Below are positions 23,482 to 31,967 of a DNA stretch of 39,893 nt, piece after piece. A model generated the notes under the pieces. It saw nothing but the letters and a program-made list of their open reading frames with translations, searched no databases and was not told the DNA's origin. Origin of the DNA: Tidjanibacter sp. (GTDB taxonomy: Bacteria; Bacteroidota; Bacteroidia; Bacteroidales; Rikenellaceae); assembly GCA_017503465.1 (NCBI GenBank), contig JAFVSY010000066.1:1-39893 (forward strand). Reading direction: 5' to 3'. The position numbers were made by a program, and so were the translations under genes. Within the stretch, counting starts at the first letter, position 1. Every line of letters begins with the position of its first letter.

Positions 23482-25005
23482 TTAGTAACCAACATTTTGT
23501 GCCACATCGGGGTTGATGTCCTTAACCGACTGCGGAATGGGCAGGCGGAGTTGCCAATCCTCAATGGGGTTGATAACATAGGAGTAGGTTGCATAGTAGT
23601 CGGCATCCTTCACAGCAAACGAGTCGTTGATGGTCTCGGTGGCGATACCCCAACGCAGCAGGTCGAAGAAGCGGTGGTTCTCAAATGCCAACTCAAGCCT
23701 ACGCTCGGCACGAACAGCCTCCCTGAAAAGGTACTTCGAGCCAACCTCGGCCAAAGTGAGTACGGGAATACCTGCCCTCTGGCGGGTGATGTTCAGGTAG
23801 CCCAAAGCCTTCTCGCTGGGGCCCTGCAACTCGTTGAGCAACTCGGCATAGAGCAGCACCACATCGCCAACACGGATGATGGGCCAATCGCTCTCGCCAT
23901 CGTAGTTCACCGTCACGGGCGACATAAACTTGTTCACATAGCGGCAAGTACCGGTGTCTACCCACACGCCCGTCTGTGCGTTCCAATAACGCTCCTTCAG
24001 GCTCACATCCTTACGCAGGTCGCCCTCGTTGGCGTTGAATGCGTTGATGATGTCGTTGGAGGGGTAGTTGTTGGCGTTGGCATTACCTGCAATCACGTTT
24101 GCACCGTTGTTGATGGGAGCAAAGTAGTTGCCGAAGGGCGAGCCGAGGCCCTTATTGCCCGACATATAGCGGCAGGTGAAGATAATCTCATCGTTCATCT
24201 CGTTCTCAATGCTGAACACCTTGTCAAAAGGCACCAAGTCGCTACCGCTGGTGGGGTTACCAACCCAGCCGATAACATCCTCAAGCAGGTCGGCAGCAGC
24301 GGCATACTTCTCATCGCCCAGCTGGTAGTGGGTCATATAGACCTTTGCCAACAGCGAAGCAGCAGCCACGCGGGTGGCCCTACCGGTCTGGTCCGAAGCA
24401 TATTTCACAGGCAGAGCCTCCGAAGCCAAGATGGCCTCCAAGTCGCCCTCGATGAGTGCGTAGACATCCTCCACGGGGCTACGCTGCATATAGCGAGCCT
24501 CATCGGCACCGGTGGTCTTGGTCACGAGGAACACAGGACCCCACAGGCGCACCAGGTTGAAGTAGAAGTGGGCACGCAGGAATTTGGCCTCGGCCTCAAA
24601 CTGTGCACGCAGAGCCTCATCGTCAGCCACATTGAGTTTCTCCAACACGAGGTTGCAGCGGGCAATGCCTGCATAGGAGCTATCCCAGTAGCTGTTCACA
24701 TACTCACTCGCCGAGGGAATGTTGCCTTGGTCGAGATATTCAAGAGCTTTGGTGGTGTTGGATGTGGAGCCGGCACCATAGAGGCGTGTGTTGTCGGTAC
24801 GCAACTCCGTAACAGCCCACTCATATTGGAGCACGCCCTGCATTGCGTTGTAGCAACCCAGAACGGTCGAATTGAGAGCCGCAGTCGATGTGATGTAGGC
24901 ATCGGCACTCACCTCGCTCTCGGGATAGCTATCCAGCAAATCCTCGCACGAGCACAGGAGTGTCATTGCGGCCAAAATGGAGATATAGTATTTAATGTTT
25001 TTCAT
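23482..25005 (-). CDS. susD: SusD/RagB-family glycan-capture lipoprotein
   Basis: A 507-residue outer-membrane lipoprotein (L-C-S-C, Cys20, then EDLLDSYPES typical of SusD). The helical TPR-like body includes the TELRTDN segment, repeated helix pairs, a C-terminal AVRAERRLELAFENHRFFDLLRWG motif and the terminal PIPQSVKDINP segment, all marks of the family. It forms the lid on the SusC barrel and binds oligosaccharide at the surface. It lies 20 bases after susC. Confidence 0.95.
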   Translation of the reverse strand: MKNIKYYISILAAMTLLCSCEDLLDSYPESEVSADAYITSTAALNSTVLGCYNAMQGVLQYEWAVTELRTDNTRLYGAGSTSNTTKALEYLDQGNIPSASEYVNSYWDSSYAGIARCNLVLEKLNVADDEALRAQFEAEAKFLRAHFYFNLVRLWGPVFLVTKTTGADEARYMQRSPVEDVYALIEGDLEAILASEALPVKYASDQTGRATRVAAASLLAKVYMTHYQLGDEKYAAAADLLEDVIGWVGNPTSGSDLVPFDKVFSIENEMNDEIIFTCRYMSGNKGLGSPFGNYFAPINNGANVIAGNANANNYPSNDIINAFNANEGDLRKDVSLKERYWNAQTGVWVDTGTCRYVNKFMSPVTVNYDGESDWPIIRVGDVVLLYAELLNELQGPSEKALGYLNITRQRAGIPVLTLAEVGSKYLFREAVRAERRLELAFENHRFFDLLRWGIATETINDSFAVKDADYYATYSYVINPIEDWQLRLPIPQSVKDINPDVAQNVGY

Positions 25006-25025
25006 CGTTTTGTTGCATCTTTGGG

Positions 25026-28000
25026 TTAGAAATTAACATCCACACCGAAGGTAACAGTGCTGGTCAGGGGGAATCCACCTCGCTGGTAGCCACTAATCAG
25101 AGGCGAAGAGTAGTTGGAAGAGGTGTAGCGAGCCTCGGGGTTGATACCCTTGTAGTCATCGCTCCACCAGTAGAAGAGGTTGTTGCCCGAAGCATACACC
25201 CTCAAGCCCCTCAAACCGAGACTCTTGGCCACCTTCTTGGGCAGCGTGTAGCCAAAGGTTACGTTGCGCAAGCAGAAGTAGGAGCCGTCCTGCAAGGGAT
25301 AGTCGGTCAGCAGCAAGTCGATACCCTTCTTCTGGTAGGGAATCATACCGCTACCGGGGTGGCTCTCGCTCACCCAACGGTCTTTGATGTAGGCCTTGTT
25401 CCATTTGTGGGTCTCGTTGTAGTAGACATCACCGTTGAACACCGTGATGCCCTGCACGCCCTGCAAGAGGAACGAAAGGTCGAAATCACCCATCTTGAAG
25501 GTGTTGGTCATACCCCAAGTGAAATCGGGATAGGGGTCGCCAAGCACCTGATAGTCATCGGGAGTGATGTTACCATCACCGCTCTTGTCCTCAATCCTCA
25601 AACCACCGGGAACGTCCGAAGAATTGTGGGGGTTGGCTGCAATCTCCTCGGTAGAGTTCCACACACCGATGGCCTTGTAGCCGTAGTACTGAATCAGCGG
25701 ACCGCCAACGATGGCGATGTAGCTCTCGTTACGCTCGCCGTGGCTGATGGCCTGTTTCTCGCCACCATACTCAAGCAGGCGGTTGCGGTTGAGCGAGAGA
25801 TTGAACGAAGTGTCCCAAGTGAAGTTACGCTGATTGATGTTGCGAGTCTCAAGTAGCACCTCAAGACCTTTGTTGCGCACCTTACCGATGTTGTTCCAGT
25901 TGTACTTGAAGCCTGTGAAAGACTGGGTGGGCTGCTCCAAAAGCAGTGCACGGGTGGTCGAGTAGTAGGCATCCACGCTCAGGCTGATGCGGTTGTCGAA
26001 CACGCTAACATCCAAACCCACGTTGTACTCGTCGGTCTGCTCCCAAGTTACCAGCGGGTTAGCCAGGGTGGCCTTGGTGATGGCCGAGCCCGAAGAGAGC
26101 GAGCCATTGCCGGTGCCGAGGATGTAGTTGGCCTGCGACATCATATTTTGGGTTGCATTGTAGTCGATGTCGTTGTTACCGGTAACACCATAACTACCAC
26201 GCAACTTCAGGTTCGAGAGCCACCAAACGGTCTTGAGGAACTCCTCCTCCGAAGCCCTCCAACCGAGCGAAATCGAGGGGAACCAAGCGTTGCGGTGGCC
26301 GCGAGTGAAGAGCGAGCTGCGGTCCAAACGGGTCGAAACCGATGCGAGGTAGCGCTCATCGTAGTTCCAAGTTACACGACCAAGGAACGACGAAAGGAGG
26401 CGTTTGGGATATTTGAAGGTACCGGTGCCGTCAATATCAAACATTGTGGCGGCATTCAGCGTGTGGATGTCATCGGTGGCAAAGCCCGAGCCGAGCATAT
26501 CCACATTGTCCACACGGGTGCTCTGGAGGGTGTAGCCTGCCAGCACGTCAAACGAGTGTGCACCTGCCTTGAAGGCATAGTTCAGGGTGTTCTCGGTCAG
26601 CAGGTCCATATAGAGCGAGTTGCCATAGTAGCCGGTGGCATCGATGTTGTCCTTCACAGCATCCTTATTATAATAGTAGTAGGAAGGAGCAAAGCGCACG
26701 TTGTAGCCATTGGAGGTCTTGAACACGAGGTTCTTCAGAATCTCATACTGGAAGTAGAAACTACCCACGCTCTGGAACGACTCCCTCGAGCGGAAGGTGT
26801 TCTCCATAACCTTGCGGGGGTTGTTGTTGGCCGAGCTGAAGGGGCTTGATTTGTCCCAAGTGGGGTTACCCATCTCGTCCGGAGCACCCGTGGGGCTCTG
26901 CACATTAAGGAAGTGGCTACCACGAGCATAGCCGCTATAACCGGTCAGTGCGGTGGACCACTCGTTGTGGTACAGAGGCAGGAACGAAGGGGTACGATAG
27001 AAATCAATGTAGTTGCTGTAGGGGCGTGTTGCGTAGGTGTAGGTCAGCGACACGTTGGTACCGAACTCTGCGCGAGCCGAGAGTTTGGTGTTGAGTTTCG
27101 AGCGGAAGTTGAACTTCTGCACCTCATTCTGCAACATAATACCTTGGTCTGACGAGAGCGAAGCCGAAGTGTAGTAGCGCATCTGGTCCTTACCACCCGA
27201 AATGTTGAACTGGATGTTGCTGGTCTTTGCGGGGTTACGCAGAGCCAAGTGCTGCCAATCGGTGTAGCCCATATTCTCCTCCAACCAAGCAGCCGAGCGA
27301 ATCTGTGCCGTTACGGCAGGACCGCCAACACTCTCCTCCCACTGGGCGAGTTGGAGTGCTTCGTCCGAGTTGAGCAGGCTGTGGAGCTGGTAGGCATACT
27401 TGAAGCCGCTGAAAGCCTTGACGGTGTAGCGAGGAGCGTTTGCAGCGCCCTCTTTGGTGGTAATCAGAATCACACCATTTGCAGCCCTCGAACCGTAGAT
27501 GGCAGCCGAAGCAGCATCTTTCAGCACCTCAATACTCTTGATATCCGACTGGTTAATCATCGAAAGACCGTCGGCCACGGGGTAGCCGTCAATCACAACC
27601 AGAGGGCTCGAACTTGCACTGATGGAGCCGATACCACGCACACGAATCTGCGGAGCTACACCAATCTCGGAGGTGTTGTTGTTGATGGTAACACCGGGGA
27701 GTTGTCCCTGCAATGCGGTGGTAACATCGGTGGTGGGGGTGTCGATAAACCTATCGCCCTCCACGCGAGAGATTGAACCGGTCAGGTGCGACTTCTGTTG
27801 CACACCATAACCAATCACCACAACCTCATCCGCAACAACCACGTCCGCATCCATTGCAACATCGATGGTCGAGCGACCCTCAATGGGAATAACCACGGTC
27901 TTGTAGCCGATGTAGGAGAAGTTCAAACTGGCCGAACTGTTGGCCTTGATGGAGTAGGAGCCGTCGACACCGGTGATGACACCATTGAGCTCATCGCCTT

Positions 28001-28142
28001 CGACAACTACCGAAACTCCAATGAGTGGCTCACCTCCTCCGGTAACCACACCTTTGATGGTCTTCTGTTGTGCAAAAACGCCAACAGACACCAAAAGCGA
28101 AATTACGAGAAATAGAGCCTTAGTCAGAGTAGTTTTTCTCAT
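25026..28142 (-). CDS. susC: SusC/RagA-family TonB-dependent oligosaccharide transporter
   Basis: A 1038-residue outer-membrane protein with a type I signal peptide (about 1-24, G-V-F-A-Q). A carboxypeptidase-regulatory-like domain (about 27-100) is followed by a TonB box (DEVVVIGYG, 105-113), the plug domain (about 115-225, with the LQGQLPGV and IRVRGIGS motifs) and a 22-strand barrel ending V-T-F-G-V-D-V-N-F. It imports alginate oligosaccharides using TonB energy. There is no N-terminal anti-sigma-interacting extension, so control by an ECF sigma pair is unlikely. An in-frame start at 28208 exists, but the signal peptide begins at the ATG at 28142. Confidence 0.96.
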   Translation of the reverse strand: MRKTTLTKALFLVISLLVSVGVFAQQKTIKGVVTGGGEPLIGVSVVVEGDELNGVITGVDGSYSIKANSSASLNFSYIGYKTVVIPIEGRSTIDVAMDADVVVADEVVVIGYGVQQKSHLTGSISRVEGDRFIDTPTTDVTTALQGQLPGVTINNNTSEIGVAPQIRVRGIGSISASSSPLVVIDGYPVADGLSMINQSDIKSIEVLKDAASAAIYGSRAANGVILITTKEGAANAPRYTVKAFSGFKYAYQLHSLLNSDEALQLAQWEESVGGPAVTAQIRSAAWLEENMGYTDWQHLALRNPAKTSNIQFNISGGKDQMRYYTSASLSSDQGIMLQNEVQKFNFRSKLNTKLSARAEFGTNVSLTYTYATRPYSNYIDFYRTPSFLPLYHNEWSTALTGYSGYARGSHFLNVQSPTGAPDEMGNPTWDKSSPFSSANNNPRKVMENTFRSRESFQSVGSFYFQYEILKNLVFKTSNGYNVRFAPSYYYYNKDAVKDNIDATGYYGNSLYMDLLTENTLNYAFKAGAHSFDVLAGYTLQSTRVDNVDMLGSGFATDDIHTLNAATMFDIDGTGTFKYPKRLLSSFLGRVTWNYDERYLASVSTRLDRSSLFTRGHRNAWFPSISLGWRASEEEFLKTVWWLSNLKLRGSYGVTGNNDIDYNATQNMMSQANYILGTGNGSLSSGSAITKATLANPLVTWEQTDEYNVGLDVSVFDNRISLSVDAYYSTTRALLLEQPTQSFTGFKYNWNNIGKVRNKGLEVLLETRNINQRNFTWDTSFNLSLNRNRLLEYGGEKQAISHGERNESYIAIVGGPLIQYYGYKAIGVWNSTEEIAANPHNSSDVPGGLRIEDKSGDGNITPDDYQVLGDPYPDFTWGMTNTFKMGDFDLSFLLQGVQGITVFNGDVYYNETHKWNKAYIKDRWVSESHPGSGMIPYQKKGIDLLLTDYPLQDGSYFCLRNVTFGYTLPKKVAKSLGLRGLRVYASGNNLFYWWSDDYKGINPEARYTSSNYSSPLISGYQRGGFPLTSTVTFGVDVNF

Positions 28143-28222
28143 AAGTTTATAAATTTGGTTAGTAAAGTAATTTGCTCTCAACGCGCACGTGGGGCACATC
28201 TTTCCCAAGATTGCCCTAAAAT

Positions 28223-28232
28223 TGGTCTACCA
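28223..28232. promoter_or_regulatory. FadR/GntR-type operator O2 at the susC leader
   Basis: TGGT-CT-ACCA is a perfect TGGT-N2-ACCA palindrome of the type bound by FadR-subfamily regulators. It lies about 30-40 bases downstream of the expected susC transcription start. Confidence 0.65.
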
Positions 28233-28246
28233 CTTTGGTTAGCCAG

Positions 28247-28260
28247 ATTGGTAAACCAAT
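28247..28260. promoter_or_regulatory. FadR/GntR-type operator O1 at the susC transcription start
   Basis: ATTGGT-AA-ACCAAT has perfect 6-bp arms and resembles operators of uronate regulators in the FadR group. It begins about 10 bases after the -7 box, at or just past the expected transcription start, the classical position for repression. Confidence 0.75.
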
Positions 28261-28269
28261 TTCTAAAGG

Positions 28270-28300
28270 CAAAAATAGGAATAATTTGGAGAGTTCCAAA
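28270..28300 (-). promoter_or_regulatory. Canonical promoter of the alginate (susC) operon
   Basis: On the minus strand TTTG at 28300-28297, a 19-bp spacer, and TATTTTTG at 28277-28270 match the Bacteroidetes consensus exactly. Transcription should start near 28263, giving a leader of about 120 bases. No other equally good promoter was found for the following 22 kb of same-strand genes. Confidence 0.8.
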
Positions 28301-28464
28301 CTTTTTTACAACTTTTTATTTCGTGCTGAAAAACAAAGACTTATGGCTGCATTTGGCCCAAAAATGCAAAAAAATAATTGGTTGAAAATTGGTCCTATTT
28401 CTGGTGCTTATGTGCTATTTTTCCTCCGCAAAGTTGGACCAAACACCTCTTCTTTGGGCACAAA

Positions 28465-28506
28465 AAAGCAGGTGGTGCGCACCAATTTTTCGTGTGCGCA
28501 CCACCT
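28465..28506 (-). terminator. Strong terminator of the yicC-to-M23 operon
   Basis: A perfect 13-bp stem (28470-28482 with 28494-28506) and 11-base loop are followed on the minus strand by GC and a run of six T. A shorter T-run follows on the plus strand, so the element may work both ways. It insulates the alginate promoter from the housekeeping operon upstream. Confidence 0.88.
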
Positions 28507-28572
28507 CTTTTTCTGGGGTAACTCCTACCCTATTTTCATAGCGGTCTTATGGACACTCTCCACTTATCCACT

Positions 28573-29610
28573 CTACTTAACCCTCAAGCGTTGGCCGGGG
28601 CGGATGGGGGAACTGCTCTTTATTCCGTTGAGTCGGCAGATGTTCCCCACAGTGGTGCCATACTTGGAGGCGATTTTGTAGAGATTATCACCCGATTTCA
28701 CCTTATAGTATATGGCGTCATTTACCGTCGGGCGAGGTTTGGCGGCTGCCTTCTCGAGGTTGCTCACAATCTCCTCGCTGGTCAGTGGCGCGCCATTCTT
28801 GTCGGTGAAAATACCCTCCATATCGTCATCCTCCTCCAGAGCCTCGGTGAGTTTTGACGACACATTGAAATAGCCCCTTTCGAGCACAAATGTGTGGTAT
28901 TTGAGGTCGCCCGTGGAGAAGTCGATGATGCGCTCGGGGTCGAACGTCAGGTCGGCATAGCGCACCTCAAAGTGGAGGTGTGGGCCACGACTACGGCCTG
29001 TGTTGCCACCATAGCCAATCACCTGGCCTGCAACCACATAGTCATTCACAGCCACATTCAGTTTGCACAAGTGGCCATAGTAGGTTTCCAATCCGTTGGG
29101 GTGGCGCAGGATGACCAAGTAGCCATAGCCACCGGAGTTGTAGCGGGCATACCTCACCTTGCCCTCAAAGGTGGCATAGATGGGCTCACCAACGGGCAGG
29201 CCGATGTCGATACCCTTGTGCATTCCCCTACCCCTTGGGCCATAGCGCGAAGATACCCTGCCGAGCACGGGCGGGTGGTAGTCGCCGAGGTTGTCGATGA
29301 GCTTTATCTCCATAGTCTCGGGCACATCGCTCAGGTGCACATCCCGATAGGCGAACACTCCACTTGTAACCCAGTGGTCCTGAAAGACTTTCTGATTGGC
29401 CCTTGCGGAGTAGTCGGTCAGAAGATAACGCCACGTGTTGTTGGTGTAGGTGATAATTTTCACTCCCGGGCGGTCGGTGGGTAGCGTATCCAGCGGCACC
29501 TGCGGAAGGTCCTCCACGTTGTAGGTCTTACGCTGGGCCGCCACCTCTCCACAAAGCAGCAACACAGCGACCAAAAGTCCACATCTACTCAACACGCTCA
29601 GGCTCTTCAT
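28573..29610 (-). CDS. Secreted M23 peptidoglycan endopeptidase with LysM domain
   Basis: A 345-residue protein with a signal peptide (about 1-25, ending E-V-A-A-Q). A LytM/M23 domain (about 110-240) has the zinc motifs H131-x3-D135 in MHKGID and H211-x-H213 in GPHLHFE, with H180 in YYGHL. All catalytic residues are present, so it should be active on peptide cross-links. A C-terminal LysM domain (about 301-345) binds peptidoglycan. It acts in the periplasm and is the last gene of the operon starting with yicC. Confidence 0.92.
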   Translation of the reverse strand: MKSLSVLSRCGLLVAVLLLCGEVAAQRKTYNVEDLPQVPLDTLPTDRPGVKIITYTNNTWRYLLTDYSARANQKVFQDHWVTSGVFAYRDVHLSDVPETMEIKLIDNLGDYHPPVLGRVSSRYGPRGRGMHKGIDIGLPVGEPIYATFEGKVRYARYNSGGYGYLVILRHPNGLETYYGHLCKLNVAVNDYVVAGQVIGYGGNTGRSRGPHLHFEVRYADLTFDPERIIDFSTGDLKYHTFVLERGYFNVSSKLTEALEEDDDMEGIFTDKNGAPLTSEEIVSNLEKAAAKPRPTVNDAIYYKVKSGDNLYKIASKYGTTVGNICRLNGIKSSSPIRPGQRLRVK

Positions 29611-29632
29611 CTTGTTCTACTTTTTTTTCCTC

Positions 29633-30208
29633 CTACTCCTCGTTTTCAACATAGAGTGCCGCCTGGCACAGTTGCTCATAAAAGTCCTCTCCAAAGGCCC
29701 TCACGATGGGCTCCCTGAGGGCTCGGTAGAGTTTCACACCGTTCTTCTTGCCACACTCAAAGGCGCACTTGCAGATGTTCCAGCGGTGCAGGTTGAGTCC
29801 ATAGTCGCCCGTGGAAAAACGCTTCACACGGATGGGATAGAGGTGGCACGAAATGGGCTTAAGGAACGTGGTCTTACCCTCCCTATAGGCCCTCTCAATG
29901 GCGCAGAAAGTGATGCCGTTCTCCTTGAAAGCGTAGGCGCACTGGGCACCATCCACAAGGGGCGTGGTGTAGTCGCCATCCACGTCCACAACCATAAAGC
30001 CCTGGCGTTCAATTTCCTCCACTCCCTCGGGAGTCATATAGGGTTTGTAGTTCTCCCACTCCTGCTCCAGCAAATCGACCTCCTCAATGTCGAGCGGTGC
30101 GCCCGAGTCGCCCTCAACGCAGCACTCGCCCTTGCACACCGACAAGTCGCAGCAGAACTCCTCGGTGAGCAGGTCGGTGGCAATGATTTTGCCGTCAATC
30201 TCAATCAT
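29633..30208 (-). CDS. DUF3109 cysteine-rich protein
   Basis: A 191-residue cytoplasmic protein of the DUF3109 family. Conserved cysteines lie in CCDLSVCKGECCVEGDSGAP, in CAYAF and FCAIE, in PISCHLYPIRV, and in NICKCAFEC, a pattern that suggests a metal or Fe-S site; the function is unknown. The ATG at 30208 overlaps the end of ddl by 8 bases (ATGATTGA) and gives the usual family start 'MIEI'. The frame is also open from 30232. Confidence 0.88.
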   Translation of the reverse strand: MIEIDGKIIATDLLTEEFCCDLSVCKGECCVEGDSGAPLDIEEVDLLEQEWENYKPYMTPEGVEEIERQGFMVVDVDGDYTTPLVDGAQCAYAFKENGITFCAIERAYREGKTTFLKPISCHLYPIRVKRFSTGDYGLNLHRWNICKCAFECGKKNGVKLYRALREPIVRAFGEDFYEQLCQAALYVENEE

Positions 30209-31199
30209 CGACTGCCTCATAGGTATCTTCAATTACTGCGGTGAGTGCCTCGGTCATAGAGATTCCTGCCTCACGCAACTGTTTTGGTACAATGCTGCCA
30301 CCACTCATTCCGGGGATGGTGTTAATCTCAATAAGGTAGGGCTCGCCCTCGGGGGTTACGATGAAATCTACCCTCGCAAGTCCACGGCAACGGCAAGCCT
30401 TGTAGGCCGCCAGAGTCATCTCGTGGAGCCTATCGGCCAACTCCGCAGGGATGTCGGCCGGAGTAATCTCATCGCTCATACCGGCGGTGTACTTGGCCTC
30501 GTAGTCGAAAAACTCGTTCTTGGCCACCACCTCCGTAATGGGCAGCAACCACTCCTTGTCGGCCGTAACCAACACTCCGCAGGCCATCTCCCTACCCGCA
30601 ACAAACTCCTCAACGAGCACCTCGCTGCTCTCCTCAAAGGCTTTGAAGATGGCTTCGGGTAGTTCCTCCACCCTCTTCACCTTCGTTACGCCACAACTAC
30701 TACCGCTGGCATTGGGTTTCACAAACAGCGGCAGGCCCAATTCGGCCACAATAGCCTCGGGAGCAATCCAATCGTCCTCCCTCAAGAGTATGTCCTTGGC
30801 CAGCCCCACGCCTGTGTGGGCCACAGCCCTCTTGGTGGTAATCTTGTCAAAGGTAATCACACTCGACACCATATCGCACGAGGAGAAGGGCACGCCCATC
30901 ATCTCCAAATAGCCCTGCAAGTGTCCATCCTCGCCGGGGGTGCCGTGAATCATAATGTAGGCATAGTCGAAGAGCGTCTTGGTCCCCTCCACGGTGAGCG
31001 AAAAGTCGTTCAAATCGACGCCATATTCAACCCCCTCGACCGTGCGGTAGGTGAACTTGCGTCCACACACATCCACCAGCCACACATTGTATTTCTGCGC
31101 ATCAAAAGCGGCAGCCACTTGTGCAGCACTCTGCAAGGCAATCTCCCTCTCCGAGGAGTTGCCACCCGCCAGCAGTGCCACATTCAATTTTTTCAACAT
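30201..31199 (-). CDS. ddl: D-alanine--D-alanine ligase
   Basis: A 332-residue cytoplasmic ATP-grasp enzyme that joins two D-alanines for peptidoglycan precursors. Seen are the N-terminal AGGNSSEREIALQSA motif, HGTPGEDGHLQGYLE, VKPNASGSSCGV (ATP binding), RVDFIVTPEGEPYLIEINT and PGMSGGSIVPKQ (magnesium and product binding). The length is normal. It lies 9 bases after nadD and overlaps the DUF3109 gene. Confidence 0.96.
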   Translation of the reverse strand: MLKKLNVALLAGGNSSEREIALQSAAQVAAAFDAQKYNVWLVDVCGRKFTYRTVEGVEYGVDLNDFSLTVEGTKTLFDYAYIMIHGTPGEDGHLQGYLEMMGVPFSSCDMVSSVITFDKITTKRAVAHTGVGLAKDILLREDDWIAPEAIVAELGLPLFVKPNASGSSCGVTKVKRVEELPEAIFKAFEESSEVLVEEFVAGREMACGVLVTADKEWLLPITEVVAKNEFFDYEAKYTAGMSDEITPADIPAELADRLHEMTLAAYKACRCRGLARVDFIVTPEGEPYLIEINTIPGMSGGSIVPKQLREAGISMTEALTAVIEDTYEAVDD

Positions 31200-31208
31200 C
31201 TTATCTCT

Positions 31209-31958
31209 TTATGGATTATAGTAATCTTTGTGTCGGAATGCCAAAATATCCTCAATCATAGTGAGCCATTGGGCGGCCTCCTCGCACCCCGCATCAAGCC
31301 TCTGGGCCTGCTCAAAGTGGTTGATAGCCTCACCAAAGGCCCCACGGGCATAGGCCTCCTTGCCTGCCCTTACACACTCCTTAACGCTCCTCGCCCCGTA
31401 GAGATTGTGCTCCACCACCAACTCGGCCACCACCGCAGGCACAAGGCCCCGCCACTGCTCATCTTCGGCAGCTATCATTTGGCGTATTTGGGTGGAAGAG
31501 TGGGTCATCATCGGAGCCCCCGAGAGCATTTTGAATGGTGCCCCGAAATTTTCGTGTTCACCACGGGGGTAGATGTAAATATCGTTCTCACTCACAAGCC
31601 TTTGGGCCTCTTTCCAAGTGTGTATCGTGGCGGCTACATCGCCCCCACCGAGCAGTGCAAACTCCTTGTCGGGAAATTGTCGGCGCAGGTGGTCCAAGGT
31701 GTCAATCGTGTAGGAAGGTCGGGGCAGCCCGAACTCCACGTCGCACACCTCCAAACCCTCAACGCTCTCCACCGCCCTACGGGCCATCTCCAACCTCAAC
31801 TGTTCCTCCGCAAGGTCGCTCTGCTGCTTGTGTGGATTTTGGGGCGACACCACCAGCCACACCTCATCCGCAAGTCCCTCACGCAGCACATACTCTGCCA
31901 CCTCAAGGTGCCCATTGTGGATGGGATTGAACGAGCCAAAATAGAGGAAAGTCTTCAT
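31209..31958 (-). CDS. nadD: Nicotinate-nucleotide adenylyltransferase with a TPR-like tail
   Basis: A 249-residue protein. Residues 1-187 form the nucleotidyltransferase: GSFNPIHNGH (8-17), SPQNPHK, TIDTLDHL and SSTQIRQMI (154-162) with the V-V-E-H-N-L-Y end. It makes nicotinate adenine dinucleotide from nicotinate mononucleotide and ATP in NAD synthesis. The remaining 62 residues (188-249) are an extra tail, of which about 199-228 resemble a tetratricopeptide repeat. NadD usually ends near residue 190, so this is a fusion. It starts 9 bases after gmk. Confidence 0.94.
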   Translation of the reverse strand: MKTFLYFGSFNPIHNGHLEVAEYVLREGLADEVWLVVSPQNPHKQQSDLAEEQLRLEMARRAVESVEGLEVCDVEFGLPRPSYTIDTLDHLRRQFPDKEFALLGGGDVAATIHTWKEAQRLVSENDIYIYPRGEHENFGAPFKMLSGAPMMTHSSTQIRQMIAAEDEQWRGLVPAVVAELVVEHNLYGARSVKECVRAGKEAYARGAFGEAINHFEQAQRLDAGCEEAAQWLTMIEDILAFRHKDYYNP

Positions 31959-31967
31959 AAGTGCAGG

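Larger units (their letters stand above)
28143..28469. promoter_or_regulatory. Regulatory region upstream of the alginate operon
   Basis: The gap between susC and the M23 peptidase gene is 430 bases and carries no gene. It holds the susC promoter, two operators, further TTGGT half-sites and, at its right end, the M23 terminator. A 9-bp direct repeat TTTGGTTAG occurs at 28154-28162 and 28234-28242. More half-sites are at 28377-28382, 28388-28394 and 28434-28442, well upstream of the promoter. Confidence 0.7.

Noticed and set aside
28143..28208. Upstream extension of susC by 22 codons
   Set aside because: The added residues precede a normal signal peptide at the ATG at 28142 and have no signal character.
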